A stretch of 64,000 nucleotides of DNA, taken from contig NZ_CANNCR010000012.1 in the NCBI RefSeq assembly GCF_947503125.1, positions 1 to 64,000 of the forward strand, written 5' to 3'. The DNA is from an uncultured Metabacillus sp. Its GTDB lineage: Bacteria > Bacillota > Bacilli > Bacillales > Bacillaceae. Shown here piece after piece: positions 52,500-61,995 of this stretch. A program made the position numbers and the translations under genes. Every line of letters begins with the position of its first letter. The first letter of the stretch is position 1. A model generated the notes under the pieces. It saw nothing but the letters and a program-made list of their open reading frames with translations. It had not been told where the DNA came from and searched no databases.

Positions 52500-53429
52500 T
52501 TAAAAATGAAACACATCACTTGATAAGTATCGCTCACCTGTATCTGCGATCATACAAACAACCACATCATCAGGTGTTAATCTTTTTGCGACTTTAATTG
52601 CTCCATAGCATGCAGCACCAGAAGATGGACCAACTAAGATTCCTTCCTCGCTTGCAAGCCTTCTTGTCATATCATAGGCTTGGTCATCCTCGATTTTAAG
52701 AATTTCATCATATATCTTTTGATTTAATATTGAAGGAATAAAGCCAGGGCTTGTCCCAACTAATTTATGCATTCCCGGTTTACCGCCTGAAAGAACAGGA
52801 GAACCCGCTGGCTCAACAACATGTACTTTTAACTGCTTATAATGCTGCTTTAATGCTTCGCCTGTTCCGGTTATCGTTCCACCTGTACCTGCAGTGGCAA
52901 TAAATGCTGATAACGGCTTACCAAGCTCAGCCATCGCCTCAATAATCTCCTTTGCCGTCGTCTTGCGATGTGCATCTGGATTTGCTTTATTATCAAACTG
53001 CATAGGCATAAAAGCATTTGGGATTTCTTTTGTTAGCTGCTCAGCTTTCCTGATTGAACCTGGCATCTTTTCGTCACCAGGTGTCAAGACAACCGCTGCA
53101 CCATATGCTTTTAATAAGTTTATTCGTTCTTGAGTCATCGTATCAGGCATAACAAGAATCGCTCTATAACCGCGAGCTGCTGCATTCATGGCAATCCCAA
53201 TTCCCGTGTTTCCACTTGTCGGTTCAATAATCGTTGAATTTGGCTTTAAGTACCCTAGCTTTTCTGCTTCAACTATCATATTATAGGCTGCACGGTCTTT
53301 TACACTGCCGCTAGGATTAAAATATTCAAGCTTTAAGTAAACGGCTGCACCATCTTTTGGTTGCAGACGATTTAATTTAACCAATGGAGTATTTCCAATA
53401 AGATCGGCTATATTGTTTACAACTTTCAA
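52500..53429 (-). CDS. ytkP: cysteine synthase-type PLP enzyme (YtkP)
   Basis: O-acetylserine sulfhydrylase family, 309 residues, making cysteine from O-acetylserine and sulfide. PLP-binding Lys in NPSGSVKDRAA (about residue 42), TSGNTGIG, ATAGTGGTITGTGEAL for the phosphate, and GPSSGAACYG near the end. Start TTG 53429 (MKVVNNIADLIGNTP) has AAGGA upstream. B. subtilis ytkP is a paralogue of cysK. A 25-bp inverted repeat overlaps its probable -35. Confidence 0.93.
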   Translation of the reverse strand: MKVVNNIADLIGNTPLVKLNRLQPKDGAAVYLKLEYFNPSGSVKDRAAYNMIVEAEKLGYLKPNSTIIEPTSGNTGIGIAMNAAARGYRAILVMPDTMTQERINLLKAYGAAVVLTPGDEKMPGSIRKAEQLTKEIPNAFMPMQFDNKANPDAHRKTTAKEIIEAMAELGKPLSAFIATAGTGGTITGTGEALKQHYKQLKVHVVEPAGSPVLSGGKPGMHKLVGTSPGFIPSILNQKIYDEILKIEDDQAYDMTRRLASEEGILVGPSSGAACYGAIKVAKRLTPDDVVVCMIADTGERYLSSDVFHF

Positions 53430-53512
53430 TTCTGCTCACTTCCTTTTTAGCCTGGGAAAGGTGCTTTCTTCTTTGTACACCCTCTATTAGAATCATAGCA
53501 TATCAAGATTGA

Positions 53513-53537
53513 AAATCCTATCTTATAAGTAGGATTT
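53513..53537. promoter_or_regulatory. inverted repeat at ytkP promoter
   Basis: AAATCCTA (53513-53520) and TAGGATTT (53530-53537) are perfect 8-bp arms, spacer 9 nt. On the minus strand a -10 TATGAT (53492-53497) is visible, with the repeat over the poorly conserved -35, as for a regulator that acts there. Confidence 0.5.
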
Positions 53538-53687
53538 CGTCCTATCAAGAAATCAAACCATGGCAACCTCAGCACTATCTTATTTGATCTGTACAATAAA
53601 GAAAGGGTTTTACTGTAAGTTAATGTGGGATAGAATAATTAATAAAGCTTAACAGCTGCTGCATTCTGATTAATAGGGGGGATCTTA

Positions 53688-54263
53688 TTGAACGCTCAAA
53701 CACATTTCTTTATAGCTGTACCTATTGATAAAGAGCAAAAAAAACTGATTCACAATTGGGTAACCGAGAATAAGGACAATTTACCATTTAAATCATGGGT
53801 TCATCAAGAAGATTATCATATTACTTTAGCATTTTTAGGTCATGTTGATTCAAAAGATCAACTCATGCAGTTATTAGAACGTGTGAGAGAAAAAACGGCA
53901 GACATTCCGCCATTTACTCTTTCTTTGAAAGGGCTAGATACTTTTGGAAAAAAAGATTCTCCAAGAATTTTTTGGGCTGGAATTGAAGAATCTGCAACAC
54001 TTTATTATTTGCAAAAACAAGTATTTCAAGCTTGTAAGGATACTGGATTTAAGCTTGATTCAAAACCATTCCGTCCACACATCACACTTGCTAGACGTTG
54101 GAACTCTGAGACCCCATTTATAAAGCCTGAGGCTTTCGAATATACATTTCAGGATGAAAATAATCCATTTATGGTGCAAATGATCCATTTATATCAGACA
54201 CATCTCGATCGAGTTCCAAAGTATGAAACGATTGAACGATTTGCACTTCAAGGTGAGTTGTGA
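53688..54263 (+). CDS. thpR: RNA 2',3'-cyclic phosphodiesterase ThpR (YtlP)
   Basis: 191-aa 2H phosphoesterase. Two H-x-T/S-x motifs are present: YHITLAFLG (about residue 44) and PHITLARRW (about 128). Family enzymes hydrolyse 2',3'-cyclic phosphates on RNA ends and can ligate tRNA halves in vitro. TTG 53688 has GGGGGGA 5 nt upstream. Its stop overlaps the start of the next gene, so it heads a tight cluster. Confidence 0.92.
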   Translation: MNAQTHFFIAVPIDKEQKKLIHNWVTENKDNLPFKSWVHQEDYHITLAFLGHVDSKDQLMQLLERVREKTADIPPFTLSLKGLDTFGKKDSPRIFWAGIEESATLYYLQKQVFQACKDTGFKLDSKPFRPHITLARRWNSETPFIKPEAFEYTFQDENNPFMVQMIHLYQTHLDRVPKYETIERFALQGEL

Positions 54264-54649
54264 TGAAATTTGTAAAAATAGTATTTCAGATTTTAGGTTT
54301 ATATACGATATATTTAATAGGGGTCTTTATAACAAAAGTTTTTGATTTGTTTGTTCCAGGGAGTATTATTGGGATGATTTTATTATTTGGAGCACTGCAT
54401 TTTCGGTTAATTAAGAAAGAATGGTTTTCACTTGGAGGTTCGCTTCTATTAAACCATCTTCCTCTATTATTTATCCCGGCAACAGTTGGGATAATAGACT
54501 ACCTCGATTTATTCAAGGGAAGCGGGTTTATCACGATTGGGATTGTGATTATCAGTACATTTATCGTAATGGCCGCATCCTCGTTTATAAGTGATGGATT
54601 AGTGAAAAGGAGTCAGGTAGTTAATAAAGATAAGGGGTTACACCTATGA
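54263..54649 (+). CDS. CidA/LrgA family membrane protein
   Basis: 128-aa holin-like protein with four segments. IGVFITKVFDLFVPGSIIGM and LPLLFIPATVGIIDY carry the LrgA/CidA family pattern (PGSIxGM; PLLFxPxxVG). ATG 54263 overlaps the thpR stop. It overlaps its LrgB-type partner by 4 nt. Such pairs affect lysis, pyruvate uptake or export of small carboxylates; no LytTR regulator adjoins this one. Confidence 0.9.
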   Translation: MKFVKIVFQILGLYTIYLIGVFITKVFDLFVPGSIIGMILLFGALHFRLIKKEWFSLGGSLLLNHLPLLFIPATVGIIDYLDLFKGSGFITIGIVIISTFIVMAASSFISDGLVKRSQVVNKDKGLHL

Positions 54650-55332
54650 AGTTATTTTTGCCGATCTTATTTATTTTTATAACGTTCTTAATCTATTTTG
54701 TTATGAAGCGTCTTTATCTTAGGATCAACCATCCATTACTTGTTCCAATTTTTACTTCAAGTCTCCTTGTTGCATGCTTTTTACTTTTGGCAAAAATACC
54801 ATATGGCACATATATGGACGGTGCCAAATGGATCGATGAACTGCTTGGTCCTGCAGTTGTTGCACTAGCCATTCCACTATATGAACATCGGGAAACGATT
54901 AAGAGAAACATCCTTACCATTATATTAAGTGTTTTCAGCGGTTCTATTGTTGGAATGATCAGCGGTATTGCTTTAAGCATGATTACACATGTCAAGGACG
55001 AGCTGATTTATTCATTGGCTCCAAAATCTGTTACAACACCGATTGCAATGGAAATAAGTGAAATTGTGGGTGGAACACCTGCTCTTGCAGCTGTTTATGT
55101 CATGATTGCCGGTATTTCCGGTGCTATGTTCGGTCCCTTTTTAATGAAGGTATGCCGCATAAAGCACCCAATTTCAAGAGGTATAGGCTTTGGTACAGCA
55201 TCACACGGAATTGGTACCGCGAGAGCGTTGGAAATAGGACATGCCGAGGGTGCCTTTAGTTCAATTGCTATGACATTAAGTGCTGTGGTCACTAGTTTTC
55301 TTTGTCCTGTTATTTTATCGATATTTTTATAA
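54646..55332 (+). CDS. CidB/LrgB family membrane protein
   Basis: 228-aa partner of the preceding gene, about six segments. Diagnostic: LLGPAVVALAIPLYEHRE, LAPKSVTTPIAMEISE, and GFGTASHGIGTARALEIGHAEGA (kept here as separate parts GFGTASHGIGTARAL and EIGHAEGAFSS). ATG 54646 overlaps the stop of the first gene (ATGA). In B. subtilis the PftAB/YsbAB pyruvate system belongs to this family; whether this pair does the same is unknown. Confidence 0.9.
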   Translation: MKLFLPILFIFITFLIYFVMKRLYLRINHPLLVPIFTSSLLVACFLLLAKIPYGTYMDGAKWIDELLGPAVVALAIPLYEHRETIKRNILTIILSVFSGSIVGMISGIALSMITHVKDELIYSLAPKSVTTPIAMEISEIVGGTPALAAVYVMIAGISGAMFGPFLMKVCRIKHPISRGIGFGTASHGIGTARALEIGHAEGAFSSIAMTLSAVVTSFLCPVILSIFL

Positions 55333-55363
55333 TGAGAGTAAGCAAAAAGGAGCTGATAAATGG

Positions 55364-56329
55364 TTGGCACAATTAATTAAACTATACGATTATGTTTCAC
55401 GCTATGAACTTGATGTTTACCGATATCCAAGTCAATTTATCCGATTAAAAAAACAACAATGGGATAAGGTTTCATTAGCTTGGGAAAATAATTCTTTCCA
55501 TTCGGTTATGAAAGTAAGTCAAGCCTCTGACTTTAAGGTCGAGGATGGGAATGAAAAAAGGTCCTTCTTAACGAGATTTAAAACTAAACGATTAAAAGTT
55601 GCAGAAGAAACATCCGATCAAAATCCGCTTGTATATGAGGCTGCCATTGAAGACAAAGAATTGCAATTTCCCTTCACTACGATTCCAAAAACGATAGATG
55701 ATCTCAAACATCTGTTTCTTGATTATATTTTTCGTTTTCAAATTCGTTGGGCAAGTTCAACACTAAGGGAGAAATCATCTGTTGATCCATCCGTTTTCCG
55801 GGACAGACTGCTGCGGTACTTCGTACAGCGTCTTCCTGATCATTATCTTTTGCTGTATAGGCCAGTATTTAAGCTGAAAAATGCTCCAGTTGAATTGGAT
55901 ATCATTCTTATCGGAACGACAGAAGTTTACTGTATGACATTTATTGAGGAACTGGATGAAACAGTTTTTACAGGTTCAAAGGAAAAGTTTTGGGTTGCCC
56001 GAAGAGGGGATCATGAGAAAAAACTGCTTAATCCTGTTTTAAGCTTAAATCGCACCGGGACAGTTGTACAAAAGCTAATTTCAGCTGGTCAAATGGAGAT
56101 TCCTGTTAGGAAGTTCATTATTAGCCGGAATGGTTATATTGATTATCCGTTTGCTCCTTACGATATAACCATACTTGATAAACGAACATTTGACGACTGG
56201 TTCCAGAGATTAAGAAATGCTTCTGCTCCCCTAAAGCATATTCAATTAAAGGCTGCTCAGGTTCTGCTTTCACATGGCTTAACAACTTCATATTACCGTT
56301 CAGAATGGAATGAGGAATCGAATGAGTAA
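55364..56329 (+). CDS. ytlQ: YtlQ, conserved nuclease-related-domain-like protein
   Basis: 321-aa soluble protein with MAQLIKLYDYVSRYELDVYR at the start, FRDRLLRYFVQRLPDHYLLLY, IILIGTTEVYCMTFIEE and KFIISRNGYIDYPFAPYD. The middle recalls NERD-type restriction-like folds (EIDxI: PVELDIILIG), but this is my inference. TTG 55364 is proposed, AAGGAG 11 nt upstream, matching B. subtilis YtlQ; longer frames overlap lrgB. Last gene of the thpR cluster, with a terminator after it. Confidence 0.8.
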   Translation: MAQLIKLYDYVSRYELDVYRYPSQFIRLKKQQWDKVSLAWENNSFHSVMKVSQASDFKVEDGNEKRSFLTRFKTKRLKVAEETSDQNPLVYEAAIEDKELQFPFTTIPKTIDDLKHLFLDYIFRFQIRWASSTLREKSSVDPSVFRDRLLRYFVQRLPDHYLLLYRPVFKLKNAPVELDIILIGTTEVYCMTFIEELDETVFTGSKEKFWVARRGDHEKKLLNPVLSLNRTGTVVQKLISAGQMEIPVRKFIISRNGYIDYPFAPYDITILDKRTFDDWFQRLRNASAPLKHIQLKAAQVLLSHGLTTSYYRSEWNEESNE

Positions 56330-56361
56330 GGACGAGACCTTGAGTCAGTCCTTTTTATTAT
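56327..56361 (+). terminator. ytlQ terminator
   Basis: AAGGAC and GTCCTT with 14-nt loop, then TTTTATT. Confidence 0.7.
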
Positions 56362-56574
56362 TGCCATTCATCTTCATTGAACACAATAGACACACGTACA
56401 TAAACTAGTATTGATAACGGAGCTTTTGGTATGAATAGATTATTTTCTTTAAAAAATTTAAATATGTTTTATATATACAGGAACTGGGAATTACTTTGCT
56501 AAGGGAAATTAACTCCCTTATCATCGTGTTGCCCTTATTATTTAATATCATTTCTAAATGAAAGAGACATCCAT

Positions 56575-58716
56575 ATGGGGGTGGCTAGATTGCTAAAAAT
56601 AAATCGGCAATTTGAAGCATTTTTAGATCAAATTGATGAAATTGCTATTCTTTTTCCTAAATATTTGGATAAAGAGGATAAAGCGTTTTATATAGAAAGT
56701 GACAAGGGTACTAAACAACTTAAAATAAAGCAAAAATTAAATATTGGCAGTCATATGAAATATGTTTGTCAGCTTACGAATGATATCGAGTTTGGTAAAA
56801 CCTATACCATTTTAGATGAATCTGATACGAAAACAGATTTGCAAATTGGCTCAGTTATTCGTTCTAACTATTTTGATAAACAATTTGCTTATGATGGTTA
56901 TGATCTCGGTGCCGCTTATTTTAAAGATCATACAGCTTTTAAAGTATGGGCGCCTACGGCAACGAGCGTCAAACTTAGATTATATCATCAAGATAAAACT
57001 GAATTTCAAACATTTACCATGATAAGAGGAGATAGAGGAGTCTGGTCTATCTCAATAGAAGGTGATTTTGAAGGCTTATTTTATACCTATCTTGCATGTG
57101 TAAATTTAGTATGGCGTGAAGCTGTGGATCCTTATGCAACTGCGGTCTCTATAAATGGTGAGTATGGTGTCATTATTGATAAACAAAAAATAGCGGTTCC
57201 TCCAGTAAAGCTTCAGCCTTTTGAAAATAAAACAGATGCAGTCATATATGAAGCACATATCCGCGATTTTTCTATTCACGAAGATAGCGGCATGATTAAT
57301 AAAGGGAAGTATGAAGCCTGGTTAGAAACAAATACAACCAATAAGCAGGGTGATTCAACCGGAATTACCTATCTAACTGAACTTGGTGTAACACATATAG
57401 AGCTATTGCCTGTAAATGATTATGAAGAAGTGGATGAACGGAATCCATTTGAAGCCTACAATTGGGGCTATAATCCATTACACTTTTTTGCTCCTGAAGG
57501 AAGCTACTCCAAGCAGCCAACAGATCCTTATAAACGGATAATTGAATTAAAATCTGTAGTCCAATCCCTTCACAAACATGAATTAAGAGTGATTTTAGAT
57601 GTTGTTTTTAATCATGTCTACTCAAAAGAGGATTCTTCCTTTGAAAAGCTTGTGCCAGGATATTATTTTAGATATGATGCAAATGGACTTCCATCCAATG
57701 GCACAGGAGTCGGTAACGATCTTGCCTCAGAGAGGTATATGGTAAAAAAATTTATTATCGATTGTGCAGCCTACTGGATAAATGAATTTGATGTGGATGG
57801 CTTCCGTTTTGACCTGATGGGAATACTTGATACCGATACAATGCAGCAAGTACAAGAAAGAATCCATTCTATTAAACCGGACGCGATTTTGTTAGGAGAG
57901 GGGTGGAACTTAAATACTCCTTTACCAATTGAGAAGAAAGCGATTATTCAAAATGCACACAAGATTTCTTCCATCGGATTTTTTAATGATCAATTTCGCG
58001 ATATTATAAAAGGAAGTACGTTTAGTGTTCATGATTGCGGATTTGTTTACACGAATTTAGAAAAAAATGAACGTATGAAGCTGTTAATTAGCGGTTCACC
58101 ACATATGTTTTCTGAGCCGCACCAATCGATTAACTATGTGGAATCACATGATAATCATACGATGTGGGATCGATTTTATTCTTTTTCTCCATATGAAGAG
58201 AATGAGATAAGAATGGCACGACATCGACTAGCTACTAGTATTGTCATTCTTTCACAAGGAATTCCGTTTCTCCATGCTGGGCAAGAATTCTTTCGAACAA
58301 AAAATAATGTGGAAAACAGTTATAACTCTCCTGATGAAATAAACTGGATCGATTGGAGCAGGCGTTCAAGCTTCAAGGAAAATGTTGAATATGTAAAAGG
58401 ATTAATTCATTTGAGAAAGCTGCATGCAGCTTTCCGCTTACCTACAGCTCAATTGATCCAAAAGCATGTCGTATTCAATGCGGATCATCCTCAATTGCTT
58501 ACCTACAGATTAGAGGAGGTTGGTCATCTAGGTCCTTGGAGCACGATTTATGTTGTTCATAATAATCACTTCCATCAATGTTTTACACTTTCCTTACCTA
58601 AAGGAGAATGGAAGATGGTAGCGAACCCTGCAAAAATTATCGTGGAAGATCCAATATTTGTAAATGGTAATGTTGAAATTTCAAAAATAGGAACGTATGT
58701 TTTTGTGAAAAACTAG
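56575..58716 (+). CDS. amyX: type I pullulanase (AmyX)
   Basis: 713-aa GH13 enzyme cleaving alpha-1,6 branches in pullulan, glycogen and starch; no signal peptide, so intracellular. N-terminal domain, CBM48-like part (AFKVWAPTATSVKLRLY), pullulanase signature YNWGYNP, region I DVVFNHVY, catalytic Asp in DGFRFDLMG (about 413), Glu in LLGEGW (about 441) and Asp in VESHDNHTMWD (about 524). ATG 56575 has a weak site; TTG 56590 (MLKINRQFEAFLD) after GGGGTGG fits the B. subtilis AmyX start and may be correct. Terminator follows. Confidence 0.93.
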   Translation: MGVARLLKINRQFEAFLDQIDEIAILFPKYLDKEDKAFYIESDKGTKQLKIKQKLNIGSHMKYVCQLTNDIEFGKTYTILDESDTKTDLQIGSVIRSNYFDKQFAYDGYDLGAAYFKDHTAFKVWAPTATSVKLRLYHQDKTEFQTFTMIRGDRGVWSISIEGDFEGLFYTYLACVNLVWREAVDPYATAVSINGEYGVIIDKQKIAVPPVKLQPFENKTDAVIYEAHIRDFSIHEDSGMINKGKYEAWLETNTTNKQGDSTGITYLTELGVTHIELLPVNDYEEVDERNPFEAYNWGYNPLHFFAPEGSYSKQPTDPYKRIIELKSVVQSLHKHELRVILDVVFNHVYSKEDSSFEKLVPGYYFRYDANGLPSNGTGVGNDLASERYMVKKFIIDCAAYWINEFDVDGFRFDLMGILDTDTMQQVQERIHSIKPDAILLGEGWNLNTPLPIEKKAIIQNAHKISSIGFFNDQFRDIIKGSTFSVHDCGFVYTNLEKNERMKLLISGSPHMFSEPHQSINYVESHDNHTMWDRFYSFSPYEENEIRMARHRLATSIVILSQGIPFLHAGQEFFRTKNNVENSYNSPDEINWIDWSRRSSFKENVEYVKGLIHLRKLHAAFRLPTAQLIQKHVVFNADHPQLLTYRLEEVGHLGPWSTIYVVHNNHFHQCFTLSLPKGEWKMVANPAKIIVEDPIFVNGNVEISKIGTYVFVKN

Positions 58717-58765
58717 GTTTTTAGTTTTTCTTGACTAGTGTTATCATATGGGGATAAAATTTAGT

Positions 58766-58816
58766 AGGATGGCTATTGTGCAAGCTTCTATCATCACGAA
58801 TAGCTATCCTTTTTAT
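58766..58816 (+). terminator. amyX terminator
   Basis: AGGATGGCTATT (58766-58777) and AATAGCTATCCT (58799-58810), then TTTTTAT. Confidence 0.85.
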
Positions 58817-58943
58817 TTCAAAATAAAAATATTGATCATGAGACAACTAAATTTGGTCTATAGTCATTGCGTACTTTCCGCTATATTAGCGGGTTTAAAA
58901 AGCGTGACTTTTCTAAATACTTTTATGAAATGTTGGGTTGAAA

Positions 58944-59750
58944 TTGAATGGGAACTGGTTGGAACAAGTATTAGGTAGTGAGTGGAAAATTACACCGGCT
59001 GGTGGAGCAACAGGTGATGCTTATTTCGCAGAGCGTGATGGACAGGAGCTTTTTCTAAAGCGAAACAGTTCACCGTTTTTAGCTGTGCTTTCGGCAGAAG
59101 GAATCGTTCCAAAGCTGGTTTGGACAAAGCGGATGGAAAATGGTGATGTGATTATTGCACAACACCGTTTAAACGGCAGGAAATTAAAACCGATGGATAT
59201 GAACGGTTCAAATGTGGCTCAGCTGTTGCAAAAAATTCATCGCTCTAAAGAACTATTGGATATGTTAAAAAGATTAGGAAAGCAACCGCTCACTCCTAAC
59301 TCCATAATCGAAGATATTGAGCAAGTAGTTGCTTTAGAAAGAATTGAGCAGCCGGAAATAAATCAGGCAATTGCTGTATTGCTTAACCAGCTTCCAGATG
59401 TTCAATGTGATGAATTTGTTGTTTGTCATTGTGATGTTAACCATAATAATTGGCTTTTATCAGAAACTAATCAATTATATTTAATTGATTGGGACGGTGC
59501 GATGATTGCTGATCCAGCAATTGATATCGGAATTCTTTTATATTGGTATATAAATGAAACTGACTGGGAAGACTGGCTTGCATCATATGGCCTTAAGCTA
59601 GACGAGCATTTACTGACAAGAATTTACTGGTATGTGCTATTGCAGGCGTTAACTTCATTTTTATGGTACCATGCAAAACAAAATGAAGAAGAAAAGCAAA
59701 ACTGGCTTGAGCACATAAGAATGATGTTAGTTAGAATGAATGGTAATTAA
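58944..59750 (+). CDS. ytmP: aminoglycoside/choline phosphotransferase-family kinase (YtmP)
   Basis: 268-aa protein-kinase-like small-molecule kinase. Residues GGATGDAYF form the P-loop-like turn, LFLKRNSSPFLAVLSAEGI contains the ATP-binding Lys, VVCHCDVNHNNWLL is Brenner's HxDxxxxN catalytic loop and LIDWDGAMIADP the metal-binding DxD region. TTG 58944 (MNGNWLEQVLG) matches the B. subtilis YtmP start; a TTG two codons earlier is possible. Substrate unknown. Its stop overlaps that of convergent ytzH. Confidence 0.88.
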   Translation: MNGNWLEQVLGSEWKITPAGGATGDAYFAERDGQELFLKRNSSPFLAVLSAEGIVPKLVWTKRMENGDVIIAQHRLNGRKLKPMDMNGSNVAQLLQKIHRSKELLDMLKRLGKQPLTPNSIIEDIEQVVALERIEQPEINQAIAVLLNQLPDVQCDEFVVCHCDVNHNNWLLSETNQLYLIDWDGAMIADPAIDIGILLYWYINETDWEDWLASYGLKLDEHLLTRIYWYVLLQALTSFLWYHAKQNEEEKQNWLEHIRMMLVRMNGN

Positions 59751-60025
59751 GAAAAAGAATCAATATCCTGAATCCATTGTGACAATTGGTTCTGATGTGA
59801 CTCGATATGCTGATCAAGCGATGCGGAGTTTATTCCAGCTTGACTATAGGAATAAATATTTTCAAGAATGCCCTTTACGTTTTGATCAATGTTAGTATTC
59901 ACCATTAGCGATTTTATTAATCGTTCAAGCTGTTCACATTCTGCAACTGTTCCACAGCACTCACTTTGATGTTCAGATAAAATATCTTTTAATAAATTGA
60001 CTTGATCATGGTATTGAATAGGCAA
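59747..60025 (-). CDS. ytzH: YtzH family protein
   Basis: 92-aa helical protein: MPIQYHDQVNLLKDILSEHQ, SECCGTVAECEQLERLIKSL, YSYSQAGINSASLDQHIESH. Start TTG 60025 has AAAGGA 9 nt upstream and gives the length of B. subtilis YtzH; a longer frame lacks conservation. The CCGTVAECEQ segment with paired Cys is characteristic. Function unknown. Convergent with ytmP, 4-nt overlap. Confidence 0.87.
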   Translation of the reverse strand: MPIQYHDQVNLLKDILSEHQSECCGTVAECEQLERLIKSLMVNTNIDQNVKGILENIYSYSQAGINSASLDQHIESHQNQLSQWIQDIDSFS

Positions 60026-60131
60026 ACTATGCACTTCCTTTCGTAAAGTGAAACGTATCCACGTTCTACAATGATAACAAGATTGGTGTAAACCATTTAA
60101 CATTAACTTGTCTTTTATAAAGATGAATTAT

Positions 60132-60177
60132 TCTAAGGCTGACATAAAAGGTAAAAATCCTTCTTGTCAGCCTTTTG
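60132..60177 (+). terminator. hairpin upstream of trmB
   Basis: AAGGCTGACA and TGTCAGCCTTTT with T run. It lies downstream of no plus-strand gene but after ytmP/ytzH; it may stop read-through into trmB. Confidence 0.7.
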
Positions 60178-60291
60178 TTTTCAATTTTCGGCTGTTTTTT
60201 CCATTTGATCTTCTGCATCATTTAAAGTCTTGCATGCTTGCTTATTTCATGATATCGTTTAGTTCGATATTAAATCGATAGAGGTGTCTTC

Positions 60292-60939
60292 ATGCGTTTA
60301 CGTCATAAACCTTGGGCAAAGGATTTTATTGCCGAGCATTCACAATATGTCATTGCTAACCCTGAGCAATATAAAGGAAAGTGGCATGAGGTATTTGGTA
60401 ATGATCATCCCATTCATATAGAAGTTGGTACAGGGAAAGGACAATTTTTAGCAGGAATGTCCGTACAAAACCCTGGAATAAATTATATAGGAATTGAGCT
60501 TTTTGATAGCGTCATTGTCGCTGCATTACAAAAAATTGTCGACCAAAAGCTTCCAAATATGAAGCTGCTAAATGTAAATGCACAAAATTTAACCGATTAT
60601 TTTGATGATAATGAAATTGAACGTGTATACTTAAACTTTTCAGATCCATGGCCAAAATCGCGTCATAGTAAAAGACGCCTTACCTACAAAAGCTTTTTAG
60701 AAATTTATGAAAAGATTTTAGTAAAAGGCGGAGAAATCCATTTTAAAACAGATAACCAAGGGTTATTTGAATTTTCACTCATTAGCTTTTCTGAATATGG
60801 AATGCAGTTGAAATTCGTAAGTCTTGACCTTCATAATAGTGATTTCGAAGGAAATATCATGACAGAATATGAAGAGAAATTCTCTGAAAAGGGTCAAAGA
60901 ATTTACCGGGTTGAAGCAAAGTTTATGAACGAAGAATAA
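60292..60939 (+). CDS. trmB: tRNA (guanine-N7-)-methyltransferase TrmB (YtmQ)
   Basis: Forms m7G46 in the tRNA variable loop. 215 residues: [16 protein letters not shown] motif [25 protein letters not shown], and the family signature [20 protein letters not shown] (one long conserved block) with catalytic Asp in [20 protein letters not shown] follows. GAGGTG lies 6 nt before ATG 60292. Terminator downstream. Confidence 0.95.
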   Translation: MRLRHKPWAKDFIAEHSQYVIANPEQYKGKWHEVFGNDHPIHIEVGTGKGQFLAGMSVQNPGINYIGIELFDSVIVAALQKIVDQKLPNMKLLNVNAQNLTDYFDDNEIERVYLNFSDPWPKSRHSKRRLTYKSFLEIYEKILVKGGEIHFKTDNQGLFEFSLISFSEYGMQLKFVSLDLHNSDFEGNIMTEYEEKFSEKGQRIYRVEAKFMNEE

Positions 60940-60975
60940 ACAATATAAATGATTGTTGTAAGAACGAATGAAAAA

Positions 60976-61012
60976 GGGAAAATGACGGTACAATGTCATT
61001 TTCTTTTTTTGC
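60976..61012 (+). terminator. trmB terminator
   Basis: GAAAATGAC and GTCATTTTC around an 8-nt loop, then TTTTTTTGC. Confidence 0.85.
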
Positions 61013-61078
61013 TTTTTTCTCCTTTGTCATTTGAGTTTATTCTTATGTTAAGATAATAGTAATGTGGGAGGGATGAGA

Positions 61079-61933
61079 TTGGAAACACTTCAAATTGGTG
61101 GAACAAAAATTACTTGGTTAAATGGCGGGGTAACACATTTAGATGGTGGAGCAATGTTTGGGGTTGTTCCAAAGCCGCTTTGGTCCAAAAAATATCCTGT
61201 TAACGAACAAAATCAAATTAAGTTAAGGACAGATCCTATGCTTATTCAAAAAGACGGTTTTAATATTCTTGTTGAATCTGGTATAGGTTCTGGGAAATTA
61301 AATGAAAAACAGCTAAGAAATTTTGGAGTGACAGAAGAATCTGCTGTTGAACAATCATTGCAAGCGCTTGGACTATCAGCAGAGGACATACATATTATCT
61401 TGATGACACATATGCATTTTGATCATGCATGCGGATTAACAAAATGGGAGGGGAATAAACTAATCTCTGTATTCCCAAACGCAAAAATTATTACCTCTTC
61501 TATTGAATGGGAAGAAATGAAGAACCCTAATATTCGCTCACGCAATACATATTGGAAAGACAATTGGGAAGCCATTGAGGAGCAAGTGTCAACATTTGAA
61601 AAATCACTGGAGGTTATCAATGGTCTTGAAATGCACCATACAGGCGGACATAGTAATGGCCACAGTATTGTCATCTTGCAAGATGGTGGAGAAATGGCTG
61701 TACATATGGCTGATTTAATGCCTACACATGCGCACAGAAATCCATTATGGGTGTTAGCTTATGATGATTATCCGGTGACATCTATTGAAAATAAGCTAAA
61801 TTGGCTAAAAATTGGAGAAGCACATCATGCCTGGTTCATCTTTTATCATGATGCCTTTTATCGGGGAATAAAATGGAATGATCAAGGTGATATTGTAGAA
61901 AAGGTCGTACGGAAAAAGCGGGATGCTCGGTAA
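61079..61933 (+). CDS. ytnP: MBL-fold lactonase YtnP
   Basis: 284-aa metallo-beta-lactamase-fold hydrolase. Zinc motif [10 protein letters not shown] (about residue 108-117), then [11 protein letters not shown] and [10 protein letters not shown] as further ligand region. B. subtilis YtnP is a quorum-quenching lactonase that interferes with Streptomyces signalling. Start TTG 61079 ([14 protein letters not shown]) with GGAGGG 6 nt upstream fits the family. No signal peptide. Ends in a strong double-stem terminator. Confidence 0.93.
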   Translation: METLQIGGTKITWLNGGVTHLDGGAMFGVVPKPLWSKKYPVNEQNQIKLRTDPMLIQKDGFNILVESGIGSGKLNEKQLRNFGVTEESAVEQSLQALGLSAEDIHIILMTHMHFDHACGLTKWEGNKLISVFPNAKIITSSIEWEEMKNPNIRSRNTYWKDNWEAIEEQVSTFEKSLEVINGLEMHHTGGHSNGHSIVILQDGGEMAVHMADLMPTHAHRNPLWVLAYDDYPVTSIENKLNWLKIGEAHHAWFIFYHDAFYRGIKWNDQGDIVEKVVRKKRDAR

Positions 61934-61939
61934 AAACAG

Positions 61940-61995
61940 CAAGACTTCAAACAGTAGGGGATGAGGAAAACCCCTACTGATGGAAGTCTCGCTTT
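61940..61995. terminator. ytnP/ytzB shared terminator
   Basis: AGACTTC (61942-61948) with GAAGTCT (61983-61989) outside, CAGTAGGGG (61952-61960) with CCCCTACTG (61971-61979) inside. Lies between convergent genes. Confidence 0.82.
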
